Below, one piece after another: positions 6,969 through 14,951 of a stretch of 64,000 bases of DNA. Both the position numbers and the translations under genes were made by a program. Location: contig CAVJKX010000004.1 in the NCBI GenBank assembly GCA_963650165.1, positions 1 through 64,000 of the forward strand. The letters are read 5' to 3'. The number at the start of each line of letters is the position of its first letter. The stretch's first letter is position 1. The notes under the pieces are model-generated. The model searched no databases. It saw nothing but the letters and a program-made list of their open reading frames with translations, and was not told where the DNA came from. The stretch comes from F23-B02 sp963650165 (lineage in GTDB: Bacteria > Bacillota > Clostridia > Oscillospirales > Oscillospiraceae).

Positions 6969-7823
6969 CTACTTTGTGAACATCGTTCCGATGCCCTCGT
7001 TTGTGAGCATTTCGATAAGTATCGAGTGCGGGACGCGGCCGTCTATAATGAACACGCGGTTGACGCCCCACTCGATGGCGTTCCGGCAGCACTCCGCCTT
7101 CGGCACCATGCCGCCCTGAATTACGCCGCCGGATATGAGTTCCGGAAGCTCCCCGATGCGTATCGACGAGATCAGCGTATCCGGATCGTCCTTATCACGG
7201 AGAATTCCCGCGATATCCGTCATGGCGATCAGGCTTTCTGCGCCCAGAGCACCGGCAAGCCGCGCCGCCGCGGTGTCGGCGTTTATGTTGAAAACATGCC
7301 CCTCGTTATCGCAGCCGAGCGTTGACACGACCGGGATATAGCCGTCGTCGAGGACGTCCAGAATGGGCTTTATATTGACGTTCGTAATATTCCCCACGAA
7401 GCCGAGCGCGGGGTCCTTTACCTCGGCCTCGATCATGTGGCCGTCCAGACCCGACAGGCCGATGGCGCTGCCGCCCTTGAGCTCGATGAGATTGACCAGC
7501 GTTTTGTTTATCTTGCCGGCAAGCACCATCAGCGCGACGTCAACGGTCTCCTGATCCGTGACGCGCAGGCCGTTTACGAACTCGCTCTTTTTGCCGATCT
7601 TGGCGAGCGTGTCCGTGATCTCCGGCCCGCCGCCGTGCACGAGCACGACCTTGACGCCGATCAGCCGCAGCAGCACGATGTCGCGGATGACCGAATCCTT
7701 CAGATGCTCGGAGACCATGGCGTTGCCGCCGTATTTTATCACGACGATCCTGCCGCTGTAATCCTGAATGTAGGGCAGAGCGTGTACGAGCACTCTTGCC
7801 CGCTGTGCGTTTGATATGTCCAT
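6969..7823 (-). CDS. argB: Acetylglutamate kinase
   Basis: 284 residues, amino-acid-kinase family. It phosphorylates N-acetylglutamate, the second step of arginine synthesis. VIKYGGNAM and VLVHGGGPEI form the nucleotide and substrate glycine loops, and NINADTAAARLAGALGAE and GGMVPKAECC are conserved downstream motifs. An N-terminal helix (SNAQRARVLVHALPYI) like that of arginine-inhibited hexameric enzymes is present, which suggests feedback inhibition by arginine. This would fit the cyclic pathway implied by the neighbouring argJ. Spacing to argJ is 13 bp. Confidence 0.96.
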   Translation of the reverse strand: MDISNAQRARVLVHALPYIQDYSGRIVVIKYGGNAMVSEHLKDSVIRDIVLLRLIGVKVVLVHGGGPEITDTLAKIGKKSEFVNGLRVTDQETVDVALMVLAGKINKTLVNLIELKGGSAIGLSGLDGHMIEAEVKDPALGFVGNITNVNIKPILDVLDDGYIPVVSTLGCDNEGHVFNINADTAAARLAGALGAESLIAMTDIAGILRDKDDPDTLISSIRIGELPELISGGVIQGGMVPKAECCRNAIEWGVNRVFIIDGRVPHSILIEMLTNEGIGTMFTK

Positions 7824-7836
7824 TGCGCGCCCTCCG

Positions 7837-9048
7837 TCAGGTCCGGTAATCGCCGTTTATCTTCACATAGTCGTATGTCAGGTCGCAGCCCCAGGCGGTG
7901 GAGGAGGCATCGCCGCTCTTGAGGTCGATGAGTATGTCAATTTCGCTCTCGAGCAGTATCTGCTTTGCCTTTTCCTCGGAAAAATCCACGCCCGCGCCGT
8001 TTTCGCAGACGAGTATCTCGCCGGCCTTGGACTTAAAGCGCACGTCGATCCTGTTTACGTCGACCGCTGCGCCGGAATAACCGATGGCGCACAGTACGCG
8101 GCCCCAGTTGGCGTCGGCGCCGAACATAGCCGCCTTGGTCAGCGACGAGCAGACGACGCTCTTGGCTACAGTCTTGGCTGTCTGCTCGTTTGCAGCTCCC
8201 GTTACGGAGCACTCGAGCAGCTTCGTTGCGCCCTCGCCGTCTCCGGCGATGCTGCGGCACAGATACACCGTCACGGTGTTGAGCGCCTTCATGAAGACCG
8301 CAAAATCCTCGCCCTCCCGACTTATCTCGGGGTTCCCGGCAAGGCCGTTCGCAAGGACGGCCACCATGTCGTTTGTCGAGGTGTCGCCGTCTATGGAAAC
8401 CATGTTGAAGGTGTTCGCAATATCCTCGGACAGAGCCTTGTGCAGCATTTCGGACGATATGGCGCAGTCGGTCGTGATGAACACCAGCATGGTGGCCATG
8501 TTCGGGCGGATCATGCCCGAGCCCTTGCAGATACCGCCGATGCGGCATTCACGGCCGCCGAGCTCAAACGACACGGCGATCTCCTTCAGCTTCGTGTCCG
8601 TCGTCATTATGCCCTCGCAGGCCTCGTCGGAATGAGCACCGAGGCCCTTTACAAGCATCGGTATACCGGCGGCGATCGGCGCGATGTCGAGCGGCTGACC
8701 TATAACGCCCGTCGAGGCGACGACAACGTCCTCTGCCTTTACGGGAAGAGCGCCGGCCAGCAGCTCGCTCATTTTTTCGGCTATCTCCACGCCGTTTGCG
8801 TTGCAGGTGTTGGCGTTGCCGCTGTTGCAGATAACCGCCTGCGCCTTGCCGTCGGCAAGATGCTTCTTCGTCACGAGAAGCGGCGCGCCCTTGACGAGAT
8901 TGGTCGTATAGACAGCCGCCGCGCTTGCCGGGACCTCGGAATAGATCAGCGCAAGATCCCTCTTCGTTTTATTCTTCCGGATGCCGCAGTGGACACCGGA
9001 TGCAGTAAAGCCCTGTGCGGCGCATACGCCGCCGTCTATCGTTTTCAA
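7837..9048 (-). CDS. argJ: Bifunctional ornithine acetyltransferase / N-acetylglutamate synthase
   Basis: 403 residues. ArgJ transfers the acetyl group of N-acetylornithine to glutamate, closing the acetyl cycle, and some versions also use acetyl-CoA. The self-cleavage site is visible as ICKGSGMIRPNMATML, with the catalytic Thr of the beta chain in NMATML, and DGDTSTNDM is conserved. The start is a TTG at 9048: AAGGAGG lies 8 bases upstream, while the longer frame (to 9117) overlaps argC and lacks a ribosome site. It follows argC by 17 bp. A monofunctional form cannot be excluded from sequence alone. Confidence 0.93.
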   Translation of the reverse strand: MKTIDGGVCAAQGFTASGVHCGIRKNKTKRDLALIYSEVPASAAAVYTTNLVKGAPLLVTKKHLADGKAQAVICNSGNANTCNANGVEIAEKMSELLAGALPVKAEDVVVASTGVIGQPLDIAPIAAGIPMLVKGLGAHSDEACEGIMTTDTKLKEIAVSFELGGRECRIGGICKGSGMIRPNMATMLVFITTDCAISSEMLHKALSEDIANTFNMVSIDGDTSTNDMVAVLANGLAGNPEISREGEDFAVFMKALNTVTVYLCRSIAGDGEGATKLLECSVTGAANEQTAKTVAKSVVCSSLTKAAMFGADANWGRVLCAIGYSGAAVDVNRIDVRFKSKAGEILVCENGAGVDFSEEKAKQILLESEIDILIDLKSGDASSTAWGCDLTYDYVKINGDYRT

Positions 9049-9065
9049 AGCCGTTTTCCTCCTTA

Positions 9066-9998
9066 TTAAAGCTCCAGACCCAGCGTTTTCTCCGCGCCGG
9101 TCACAAGATTCATACATTCGATAGCCGCGCCCGACGCGCCCTTGCCGAGATTATCATATGCTGCCAGCAGCAGCATACGCGTTTCGTTTCCCGAAACCGT
9201 GATCTTCATGCTGTCCCTGCCGGTCTGAAGAGCTGCCGACAGGAAGCCGCCGTCGTCGAGCGCGTCGGAATAGGAAACGACGGGACCGGTGTAGAGCGCG
9301 GCGTACACGTCCTTTACGTCCTGCATGGACGCGCCTGGCTTGAGCCACTCGCCGAACAGAGGAACCGTCATCTGCATTCCGCTGTAGAAATCCGAAACGA
9401 CGGGGCAGAACACCGGCTCGTTTGCAAGGCCCGTTATCGCCTTCATCTCCTTGAGATGCTTGTGCGTCTGACCCAGCGCGTACTGCCGCGGCGCCTCAAA
9501 GAGCGGGCTCTTGTCCCCGGCCTCGTACTGCGCGATCATCTTATTGCCGCCGCCGGAATAGCCGGTCAGGGAATAGCAGCTCAAAAGCGCCTCCGGCGAT
9601 ATCAGTCCCGCCGACACCAGAGGATATACAAGGGCGATAAAGCCGCTTGCATGGCAGCCGGGAACGGCGATGCGCTTCGAGTGCAGCAGCTTTTCCTCAT
9701 GCGCGGGCGAAAGCTCCGGGAAACCGTATGCCCAGCCGGGCGCGGTGCGGTGCGCCGTGGAGGTGTCCAGTACCACGGTGTCGGGATTTTCGACCCAGCC
9801 CGCGGCTTCAATTGCCGCCTCGTCCGGCAGGCAGAGGAAAGCGACGTCGGCCTCGTTGAGCAGCTTTTTGCGGCACTCAGGCTTTTTCCTGTCCTGCTCC
9901 GGAAGCGTCATGAGCTGCACGTCCGTGCGTGACTGCAAACGGTCAAATATTCGCAGACCGGTCGTTCCGGCCTTTCCGTCGATAAATACTTTTTTCAA
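9066..9998 (-). CDS. argC: N-acetyl-gamma-glutamyl-phosphate reductase (type 2)
   Basis: 310 residues. It reduces N-acetylglutamyl phosphate to the semialdehyde with NADPH. The N-terminus VFIDGKAGTTGLRIFDRL is the nucleotide-binding loop of the shorter type-2 ArgC, and VPGCHASGFIAL carries the active-site cysteine. A TTG at 9998 is taken as start, since GGAGG stands 7 bases upstream; the frame to 10022 has no ribosome site. It is the first gene of argCJBD and lies 55 bp from the promoter with an ARG box. Confidence 0.94.
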   Translation of the reverse strand: MKKVFIDGKAGTTGLRIFDRLQSRTDVQLMTLPEQDRKKPECRKKLLNEADVAFLCLPDEAAIEAAGWVENPDTVVLDTSTAHRTAPGWAYGFPELSPAHEEKLLHSKRIAVPGCHASGFIALVYPLVSAGLISPEALLSCYSLTGYSGGGNKMIAQYEAGDKSPLFEAPRQYALGQTHKHLKEMKAITGLANEPVFCPVVSDFYSGMQMTVPLFGEWLKPGASMQDVKDVYAALYTGPVVSYSDALDDGGFLSAALQTGRDSMKITVSGNETRMLLLAAYDNLGKGASGAAIECMNLVTGAEKTLGLEL

Positions 9999-10052
9999 TG
10001 AGATCCCTCCAAAAAGGCGCATGGATATAACGCCGCTTTTTTGATGCTATAA

Positions 10053-10081
10053 AATATACACCGCAGTGAATGAATATGCAA
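10053..10081 (-). promoter_or_regulatory. arg operon promoter with ARG box
   Basis: On the minus strand TTGCAT (complement 10076-10081), 17 bp, TATATT (complement 10053-10058). An ARG-box-like TGCATATTCATTCA overlaps the -35 (10067-10080), one base off the TGAAT..ATTCA half-sites. ArgR bound there would block RNA polymerase when arginine is plentiful. Confidence 0.65.
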
Positions 10082-10190
10082 CGTTTTTTTGATTTAAAGC
10101 GGCAATTCTGGATATCCATACAATTGTGCACGAATATTATGCGCGGTTTTGGATAATTTGCGCCACTGCGGCGCGGCGGGGAAGCCTTTT

Positions 10191-11099
10191 TCAGCGCAGC
10201 GGGACACTGTTCTTGAGCACCGACAGGAAGTGCGTCAGTACGGGGTTTGAGTTCGAGCTCTGCCATGCCGCGATTATATCTTCGCGCTCATCCTCGCCGA
10301 CGAGCGGCACGAACACGAGGTTATCCGCGTCATAGAGCTTGTCGGTGAAATAATCGGGCAGTATCGAAATGCCCTCCTCGGCCGCGACCATCATGAGTAT
10401 GCACTCGGCGTCGCAGGAGCGGAAGAGTATGTTAGGCTTGTAGCCGGACTGCTTATACAGCTGCATGAAAAACGCGTCGCCGTAGGAGTCGTTGGACGCG
10501 TCGGGAGACATATATAATATGTTCTCGCCCCGCAGCTCCGCACGGCTGAGCCTTCTGCGCCCGGCCAGAGGATGCCCGGCGTACAGCGCAACGACGAGCT
10601 GTGCGCTCTCGACGTCGAGAAACTCTATGTCCTCCTGCGCCTTGAGGTTCGTGCTGTCCCATGTGAATATCACGTCGTACTCCTGCTGCTTGAGCCCTGC
10701 GGCGAGAACGTCGGTGGAGCAGCGGTAGAAGCTTATGAGCGCGTTCCGGTTCTGCAGATGAAAGCTGCGCATGAGCACCGACAGGTCGCTGCGCTCATAG
10801 CCGCGTACGAAGCCCACGCGCAGCGTACCGGTAAGGCCGGTGGACGCATCATGCACGCGCTCGGCGGCGCGGTTCATGCTGTCGAGTATGGCCTTTGCCT
10901 CGCCGAGAAAGATCTTTCCCGCAGGCGTGAGCGATATCGGGCGCGTCGAGCGGTCAAACAGCGTGCAGCCGAGCGAATCCTCCAGCAGCTGCATCTGCTG
11001 CGTGACGGCGGTCTGCGAGATGTAAAACTGCTCTGCGGCCTTGGTGAAGCTGCGGCTCTCCGCCGCCGCAACGAAGTATTTGAGCTGGTTTCTGTTCAT
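10191..11099 (-). CDS. LysR-family transcriptional regulator
   Basis: 302 residues. The N-terminal HTH reads MNRNQLKYFVAAAESRSFTK AAEQFYISQTAVTQQMQLLE, and the linker and effector-binding domain (about 90-295) follow, with length normal for the family. It is divergent from a Na+-dependent transporter gene across a 117-bp gap holding operator-like repeats, so it probably controls that transporter in response to the transported amino acid or a metabolite. It is followed by about 110 bp of non-coding DNA before the arg promoter on the same strand. Confidence 0.93.
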   Translation of the reverse strand: MNRNQLKYFVAAAESRSFTKAAEQFYISQTAVTQQMQLLEDSLGCTLFDRSTRPISLTPAGKIFLGEAKAILDSMNRAAERVHDASTGLTGTLRVGFVRGYERSDLSVLMRSFHLQNRNALISFYRCSTDVLAAGLKQQEYDVIFTWDSTNLKAQEDIEFLDVESAQLVVALYAGHPLAGRRRLSRAELRGENILYMSPDASNDSYGDAFFMQLYKQSGYKPNILFRSCDAECILMMVAAEEGISILPDYFTDKLYDADNLVFVPLVGEDEREDIIAAWQSSNSNPVLTHFLSVLKNSVPLR

Positions 11100-11108
11100 A
11101 AAATCACC

Positions 11109-11182
11109 TTAAAATAAGTTTTGCTTATTTTATCATGTCAAAACCGCCCTTGTAAACAGCGAATTTTAAGGTTAAAATAAGC
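11109..11182. promoter_or_regulatory. Operator region between lysR and the symporter
   Basis: AAAATAAG (11111-11118) and CTTATTTT (11124-11131) form a near-ideal LysR-type inverted repeat next to the lysR start. The half-site TTAAAATAAGC recurs at 11172-11182, close to a possible symporter promoter TTGTAA-17 bp-TAAAAT (from about 11150). A strong site near the regulator gene and a weaker one at the target promoter is the classic LysR arrangement. Confidence 0.55.
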
Positions 11183-11216
11183 AAGGTTTATAAACACAAA
11201 AAGAGAGGGCAATTAT

Positions 11217-12572
11217 ATGAAGAGAGAATCCTTCGGCTCCAGACTCGGCTTCCTGCTGGTCAGCGCAGGCTGCGCGATCGGCATCGGCAACGTCTGGCGC
11301 TTCCCGTACATAACCGGGCAGAACGGCGGAGGCTATTTCGTCCTGTTCTACCTTGTCTGCCTCGTGGTCATGGGCATACCCGTCATGACGATGGAGCTTG
11401 CCGTCGGCAGAGCGAGCCGCCAGAGCGCGGTGCTCGGCTACAAGGCGCTCGAAAAGCCGGGCAGCAAGTGGCATATCCACGGCTGGTTCGCGCTTATCGG
11501 CTGCTATCTGCTGATGATGTACTACACGACCGTGACCGGCTGGATGACCGCATATTTCGGCAAATTCATGACCGGCGTTTTCAGCTCCGGCATGTCGGCA
11601 GAGGCCAGCGGCTCGGTGTTTACGACGCTCCTTTCCTCGCCGGGCGAGATGGCACTGTGGACGGAGCTCGTCGTCGTAGTCGGCTTTGTCGTGTGCAGCT
11701 TCGGCCTCAACAAGGGGCTTGAGCGCATCTCTAAGGTCATGATGCTTGCGCTGCTCGTGCTGATAGTCGTGCTCGCGGTGCACAGCCTGACGCTCTCCGG
11801 AGCCAAGGAGGGCATGAAGTTCTATCTCATGCCGTCGATAGACTCCATCCGTAAAAACGGTCTCGGAAACCTCGTCACCGACGCGATGAACCAGGCCTTC
11901 TTCACCCTGAGCCTCGGCATCGCGGCAATGGAGATCTTCGGCAGCTACATGAGCGACGAGCATACGCTCACCGGTGAGGCAGCGCGCATCTGCGCACTGG
12001 ATACCTTCGTCGCCATCATGGCCGGCACGATCATTTTCCCGGCCTGCTTCTCCTTCGGGGTATCGCCCGAGCAGGGACCTTCGCTCATATTCGTCACGCT
12101 GCCGCAGGTGTTCGTGAACATGTCCGGCGGACGCTTCTGGGGCACGCTGTTTTTCCTGTTCATGATCTTTGCAAGCCTTTCGACCGTGCTCGCGGTGTTT
12201 GAAAATATCATCGCCATCTGCATGGATACCTTCGGCATAAGCCGCAGGAAGGCCGTCGCCGTGAACTTCGTGCTGCTTGCGCTGCTGAGCCTGCCCTGCG
12301 TGTTCGGCTATAATATATGGAGCGACCTGCACCTCATCGGCGGCCGCGACGTGCTCGACAGCGAGGACTTCATCGTCTCGAACCTGCTGCTGCCCATCGG
12401 CTCGCTTGTATACCTGCTGTTCTGCGTCAGCAAGTGGGGCTGGGGCTTTGACAAGTACATTGCCGAGGTCAACAAGGGCGAGGGCATCAAAATGTCGCCC
12501 AAGCTCAAGCCCTATTTCCAGTGGGTGCTCCCCATACTCATAGTCATCATCCTTGTCCAGGGACTGATATAA
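11217..12572 (+). CDS. Sodium:neurotransmitter-symporter-family amino-acid transporter
   Basis: 451 residues with about 11-12 membrane segments, as in bacterial SNF transporters such as LeuT, MhsT and TnaT. The first helix holds the signature GFLLVSAGCAIGIGNVWRFP, which forms the Na+ and substrate site (unwound GIGNVWRFPY), followed by GGGYFVLFYL. It imports an amino acid with Na+; the substrate cannot be told from sequence. GAGAGGGC 7-12 bases before ATG serves as ribosome site. It is monocistronic, ended by a terminator, and divergent from a LysR gene that is its likely regulator. Confidence 0.94.
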   Translation: MKRESFGSRLGFLLVSAGCAIGIGNVWRFPYITGQNGGGYFVLFYLVCLVVMGIPVMTMELAVGRASRQSAVLGYKALEKPGSKWHIHGWFALIGCYLLMMYYTTVTGWMTAYFGKFMTGVFSSGMSAEASGSVFTTLLSSPGEMALWTELVVVVGFVVCSFGLNKGLERISKVMMLALLVLIVVLAVHSLTLSGAKEGMKFYLMPSIDSIRKNGLGNLVTDAMNQAFFTLSLGIAAMEIFGSYMSDEHTLTGEAARICALDTFVAIMAGTIIFPACFSFGVSPEQGPSLIFVTLPQVFVNMSGGRFWGTLFFLFMIFASLSTVLAVFENIIAICMDTFGISRRKAVAVNFVLLALLSLPCVFGYNIWSDLHLIGGRDVLDSEDFIVSNLLLPIGSLVYLLFCVSKWGWGFDKYIAEVNKGEGIKMSPKLKPYFQWVLPILIVIILVQGLI

Positions 12573-12577
12573 GATCC

Positions 12578-12608
12578 AAAAGCCGTGTTCGTCAGAACGC
12601 GGCTTTTT
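12578..12608 (+). terminator. Terminator of the symporter gene
   Basis: AAAGCCGTGTTC pairs with GAACGCGGCTTT over a GTCA loop, followed by a T run, 6 bp after the stop codon. Confidence 0.85.
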
Positions 12609-12610
12609 CA

Positions 12611-12639
12611 TTTACATACACACATAAATGTGCTATGAT
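12611..12639 (+). promoter_or_regulatory. Promoter of the prfA operon
   Basis: TTTACA (12611-12616), 17 bp, TATGAT (12634-12639) with an extended -10 (GTGC before it). It begins directly after the preceding terminator. Confidence 0.65.
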
Positions 12640-12669
12640 ATTTTATTATAAAGTTTTCAGGAGACAAAG

Positions 12670-13740
12670 ATGCTGGATAAACTCAAACAGCTTGACAACA
12701 GATATTCGGAGCTTGCGGTGCGGCTTGAAAACGGCGAGATATACGCCGATCCCGCGGCGTACACCAAATGCGTGCGCGAGATGAAGGAGCTCGAGCCGAT
12801 CGTCATGGCGTACAGGGAGTACGTTGGCTGCGATAAGGCCATGCACGACGCGCAGGAGCTCATGGCGGATCCCGAGTTCAAGGAGCTTGCGCAGGAGGAA
12901 TACAATGACGCAAAGGAGCGCATGGCCGGGCTTCAGGAGCAGCTCAAGATACTGCTTCTGCCAAAGGACCCGAACGATGAGCGCAACGTCATTATGGAGA
13001 TACGCTCCGGCGTCGGCGGCGAGGAGAGCTCGCTGTTCGCGCACGATCTTTTCAGAATGTACTCCATGTATGCCGAGAGCAAGGGCTGGAAGACAGACAT
13101 CGTCAATATAAACGAGACCGAGCTCGGCGGCATAAAGGAAATGAGCTTTGTCGTCGAAGGTCAGGGGGCGTATTCGCGCCTTAAATTCGAGGCGGGCGGC
13201 CACAGAGTTCAGCGCGTTCCGGAAACGGAGTCCGGCGGAAGGATACACACCTCGGCGGCAACGGTCGCGGTGCTTCCCGAGGCCGAGGAGGTCGAGTTCG
13301 AAATAAACCCCGCAGACCTCCAGATCGATACCTACCGCTCGTCCGGCGCGGGCGGCCAGCATGTCAACAAAACCGAAAGCGCCATACGCATAACGCATCT
13401 GCCCACGGGCGTGGTCGTTGAATGTCAGGACGAGCGCAGCCAGTACAAGAACAAGGACAGGGCGATGAAGATACTGCGCTCGAAGCTGTTTGAGGCCGAG
13501 CAGCAGAAGCAGGCGGCGGCGATCGCTGCCGAACGCAAAAGCCAGGTCGGCTCCGGCGACCGTTCGGACAGGGTGCGCACATACAACTTCCCGCAGAACC
13601 GCGTGACCGATCACAGGCTCGTCGGCGATGTGCGCAACTTCAATATCCAGAGCGTCTTAAACGGCGATCTCGACCCGATAATCGACGCTCTCGTGACCGC
13701 CGATCAGGCGGAAAAGCTCAAAAAGCAGGCGGAGGGCTGA
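12670..13740 (+). CDS. prfA: Peptide chain release factor 1
   Basis: 356 residues, full RF1 length. It recognises UAA/UAG and triggers peptide release. The GGQ loop is visible as SSGAGGQHVNKTESAIR, where the Gln is the site methylated by PrmC, and the start region matches the RF1 N-terminal helical domain. CAGGAGA precedes ATG by 6 bases. It overlaps the next gene by one base (TGATG), so translation is coupled with the TsaC-CoaE fusion. No prmC is seen next to it, unlike many Firmicutes where prmC lies between prfA and tsaC. Confidence 0.96.
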   Translation: MLDKLKQLDNRYSELAVRLENGEIYADPAAYTKCVREMKELEPIVMAYREYVGCDKAMHDAQELMADPEFKELAQEEYNDAKERMAGLQEQLKILLLPKDPNDERNVIMEIRSGVGGEESSLFAHDLFRMYSMYAESKGWKTDIVNINETELGGIKEMSFVVEGQGAYSRLKFEAGGHRVQRVPETESGGRIHTSAATVAVLPEAEEVEFEINPADLQIDTYRSSGAGGQHVNKTESAIRITHLPTGVVVECQDERSQYKNKDRAMKILRSKLFEAEQQKQAAAIAAERKSQVGSGDRSDRVRTYNFPQNRVTDHRLVGDVRNFNIQSVLNGDLDPIIDALVTADQAEKLKKQAEG

Positions 13741-14951
13741 TGGAAACCAAAGTAATAGGAAAAGATAAGCTCGGCGAGGCTGCCGCGCTCATAGCCGCAG
13801 GGGAGCTCGTAGCCGTGCCGACGGAAACGGTGTACGGCCTTGCGTGCAGTGCTCTTGACGCCGGGGCCGTTGAAAGGGTGTACGAGGTCAAGGGCAGGCC
13901 GGAGGTAAAGCCCCTGTCGATCATGATACACAAGGGCGCGGCGGTGACGCGCTGGTGCGAGGCCGTTCCGAAGCAGGCAAGGGTACTCATGGACAGGTTC
14001 TGGCCGGGCCCGCTGACGATCGTCCTGCGTTCGAAGGATATAGTTCCGGAGATAGTCCGTGCCGGCGGCGATACGGTCGCGCTCAGGTGCCCCGATCACC
14101 CCCTGACGCAGGCGATGCTCAAAAAGGCAAAGCTTCCGTTTGCGGCGCCCTCGGCAAATCCCTCGGGCAGCAAAAGCCCCGTGAACGCGCGGGAGGTGCT
14201 CGATTATTTCGACGGTAAAATTGCCGCCGTCGTTGACGGCGGCCAGTGCGGCCTGGGGCGCGAGTCAACCATCATCGATATGAGCTCAGCACCATACAGG
14301 GTCCTGCGTCAGGGCGCACTGCCGGAGAAGGATATCGCATCGGCGCTTGCCGAAAAACTTAAGATCATCGGCATAACGGGCGGCACGGGCTGCGGCAAGA
14401 CGACGGCTCTGCGCGAGCTCGAGGCAATGGGCGCACTGATTATAGACTGCGACGCGCTGTACCACGAGATGCTCGATACAAACGGGCGTATGCTCGCGGA
14501 TATAGAACGCTCGTTCCCCGGAACGGTCACGGACGGAGTGCTCGACCGAAAGGCACTCGGCGCAACGGTGTTTTCAAACGAGGAGGCGCTGCTGGAGCTG
14601 AACGCGATCACGCATCACTACATAGGCCTTGAGGTGGACAAAAAGCTTGAAGCCTGGGCAATGGCTGGCGGAACTACGGCGGCCATAGACGCGATAGCGC
14701 TCATGGAAAGCGGCCTGGCGCGGAAATGCCTTGCCGTCATCGGCATCGTTGCCGAAAAAACGACGCGTATCGAGCGTATAATGAAGCGCGACGGCATAAG
14801 CTATGAATATGCCATGATGCGCGTGAACGCGCAGTACCCAAATGAGTATTTCGAGCAAAAATGCGACCGTGTCCTGCATAACGACGGCGACAGGGAAGCT
14901 TTCAGAAAGCAATGCAAAAATTTATTTAAGGAAGTATTGAAAAATGGCTGA
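13740..14951 (+). CDS. Fused threonylcarbamoyl-AMP synthase (TsaC) and dephospho-CoA kinase (CoaE)
   Basis: 403 residues with two enzymes in one chain. Residues 5-205 form a YrdC/TsaC domain (VAVPTETVYGLACSA, KGRPEVKPLS, APSANPSGSKSP, STIID), which makes threonylcarbamoyl-AMP for the t6A37 modification of tRNA. The extra Sua5 C-terminal domain is absent. Residues 207-403 form a CoaE domain with the P-loop ITGGTGCGKTT (212-222), DCDALYHEML and the lid region, the last step of CoA synthesis. There is no stop or frameshift at the junction. It overlaps prfA by 1 bp and the aminopeptidase by 8 bp. Both halves keep their key motifs, so both should be active. Confidence 0.92.
   Translation: METKVIGKDKLGEAAALIAAGELVAVPTETVYGLACSALDAGAVERVYEVKGRPEVKPLSIMIHKGAAVTRWCEAVPKQARVLMDRFWPGPLTIVLRSKDIVPEIVRAGGDTVALRCPDHPLTQAMLKKAKLPFAAPSANPSGSKSPVNAREVLDYFDGKIAAVVDGGQCGLGRESTIIDMSSAPYRVLRQGALPEKDIASALAEKLKIIGITGGTGCGKTTALRELEAMGALIIDCDALYHEMLDTNGRMLADIERSFPGTVTDGVLDRKALGATVFSNEEALLELNAITHHYIGLEVDKKLEAWAMAGGTTAAIDAIALMESGLARKCLAVIGIVAEKTTRIERIMKRDGISYEYAMMRVNAQYPNEYFEQKCDRVLHNDGDREAFRKQCKNLFKEVLKNG

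Noticed and set aside
5470..9069. Long plus-strand frames (424 and 417 residues) opposite argD and argJ
   Set aside because: They are mirror frames of G+C-rich genes; they lack ribosome sites and recognisable motifs.
11172..12611. 479-residue minus-strand frame opposite the symporter
   Set aside because: It is rich in His, Ala, Asp and Glu as expected for the reverse of membrane-protein codons, and would block the symporter promoter region.
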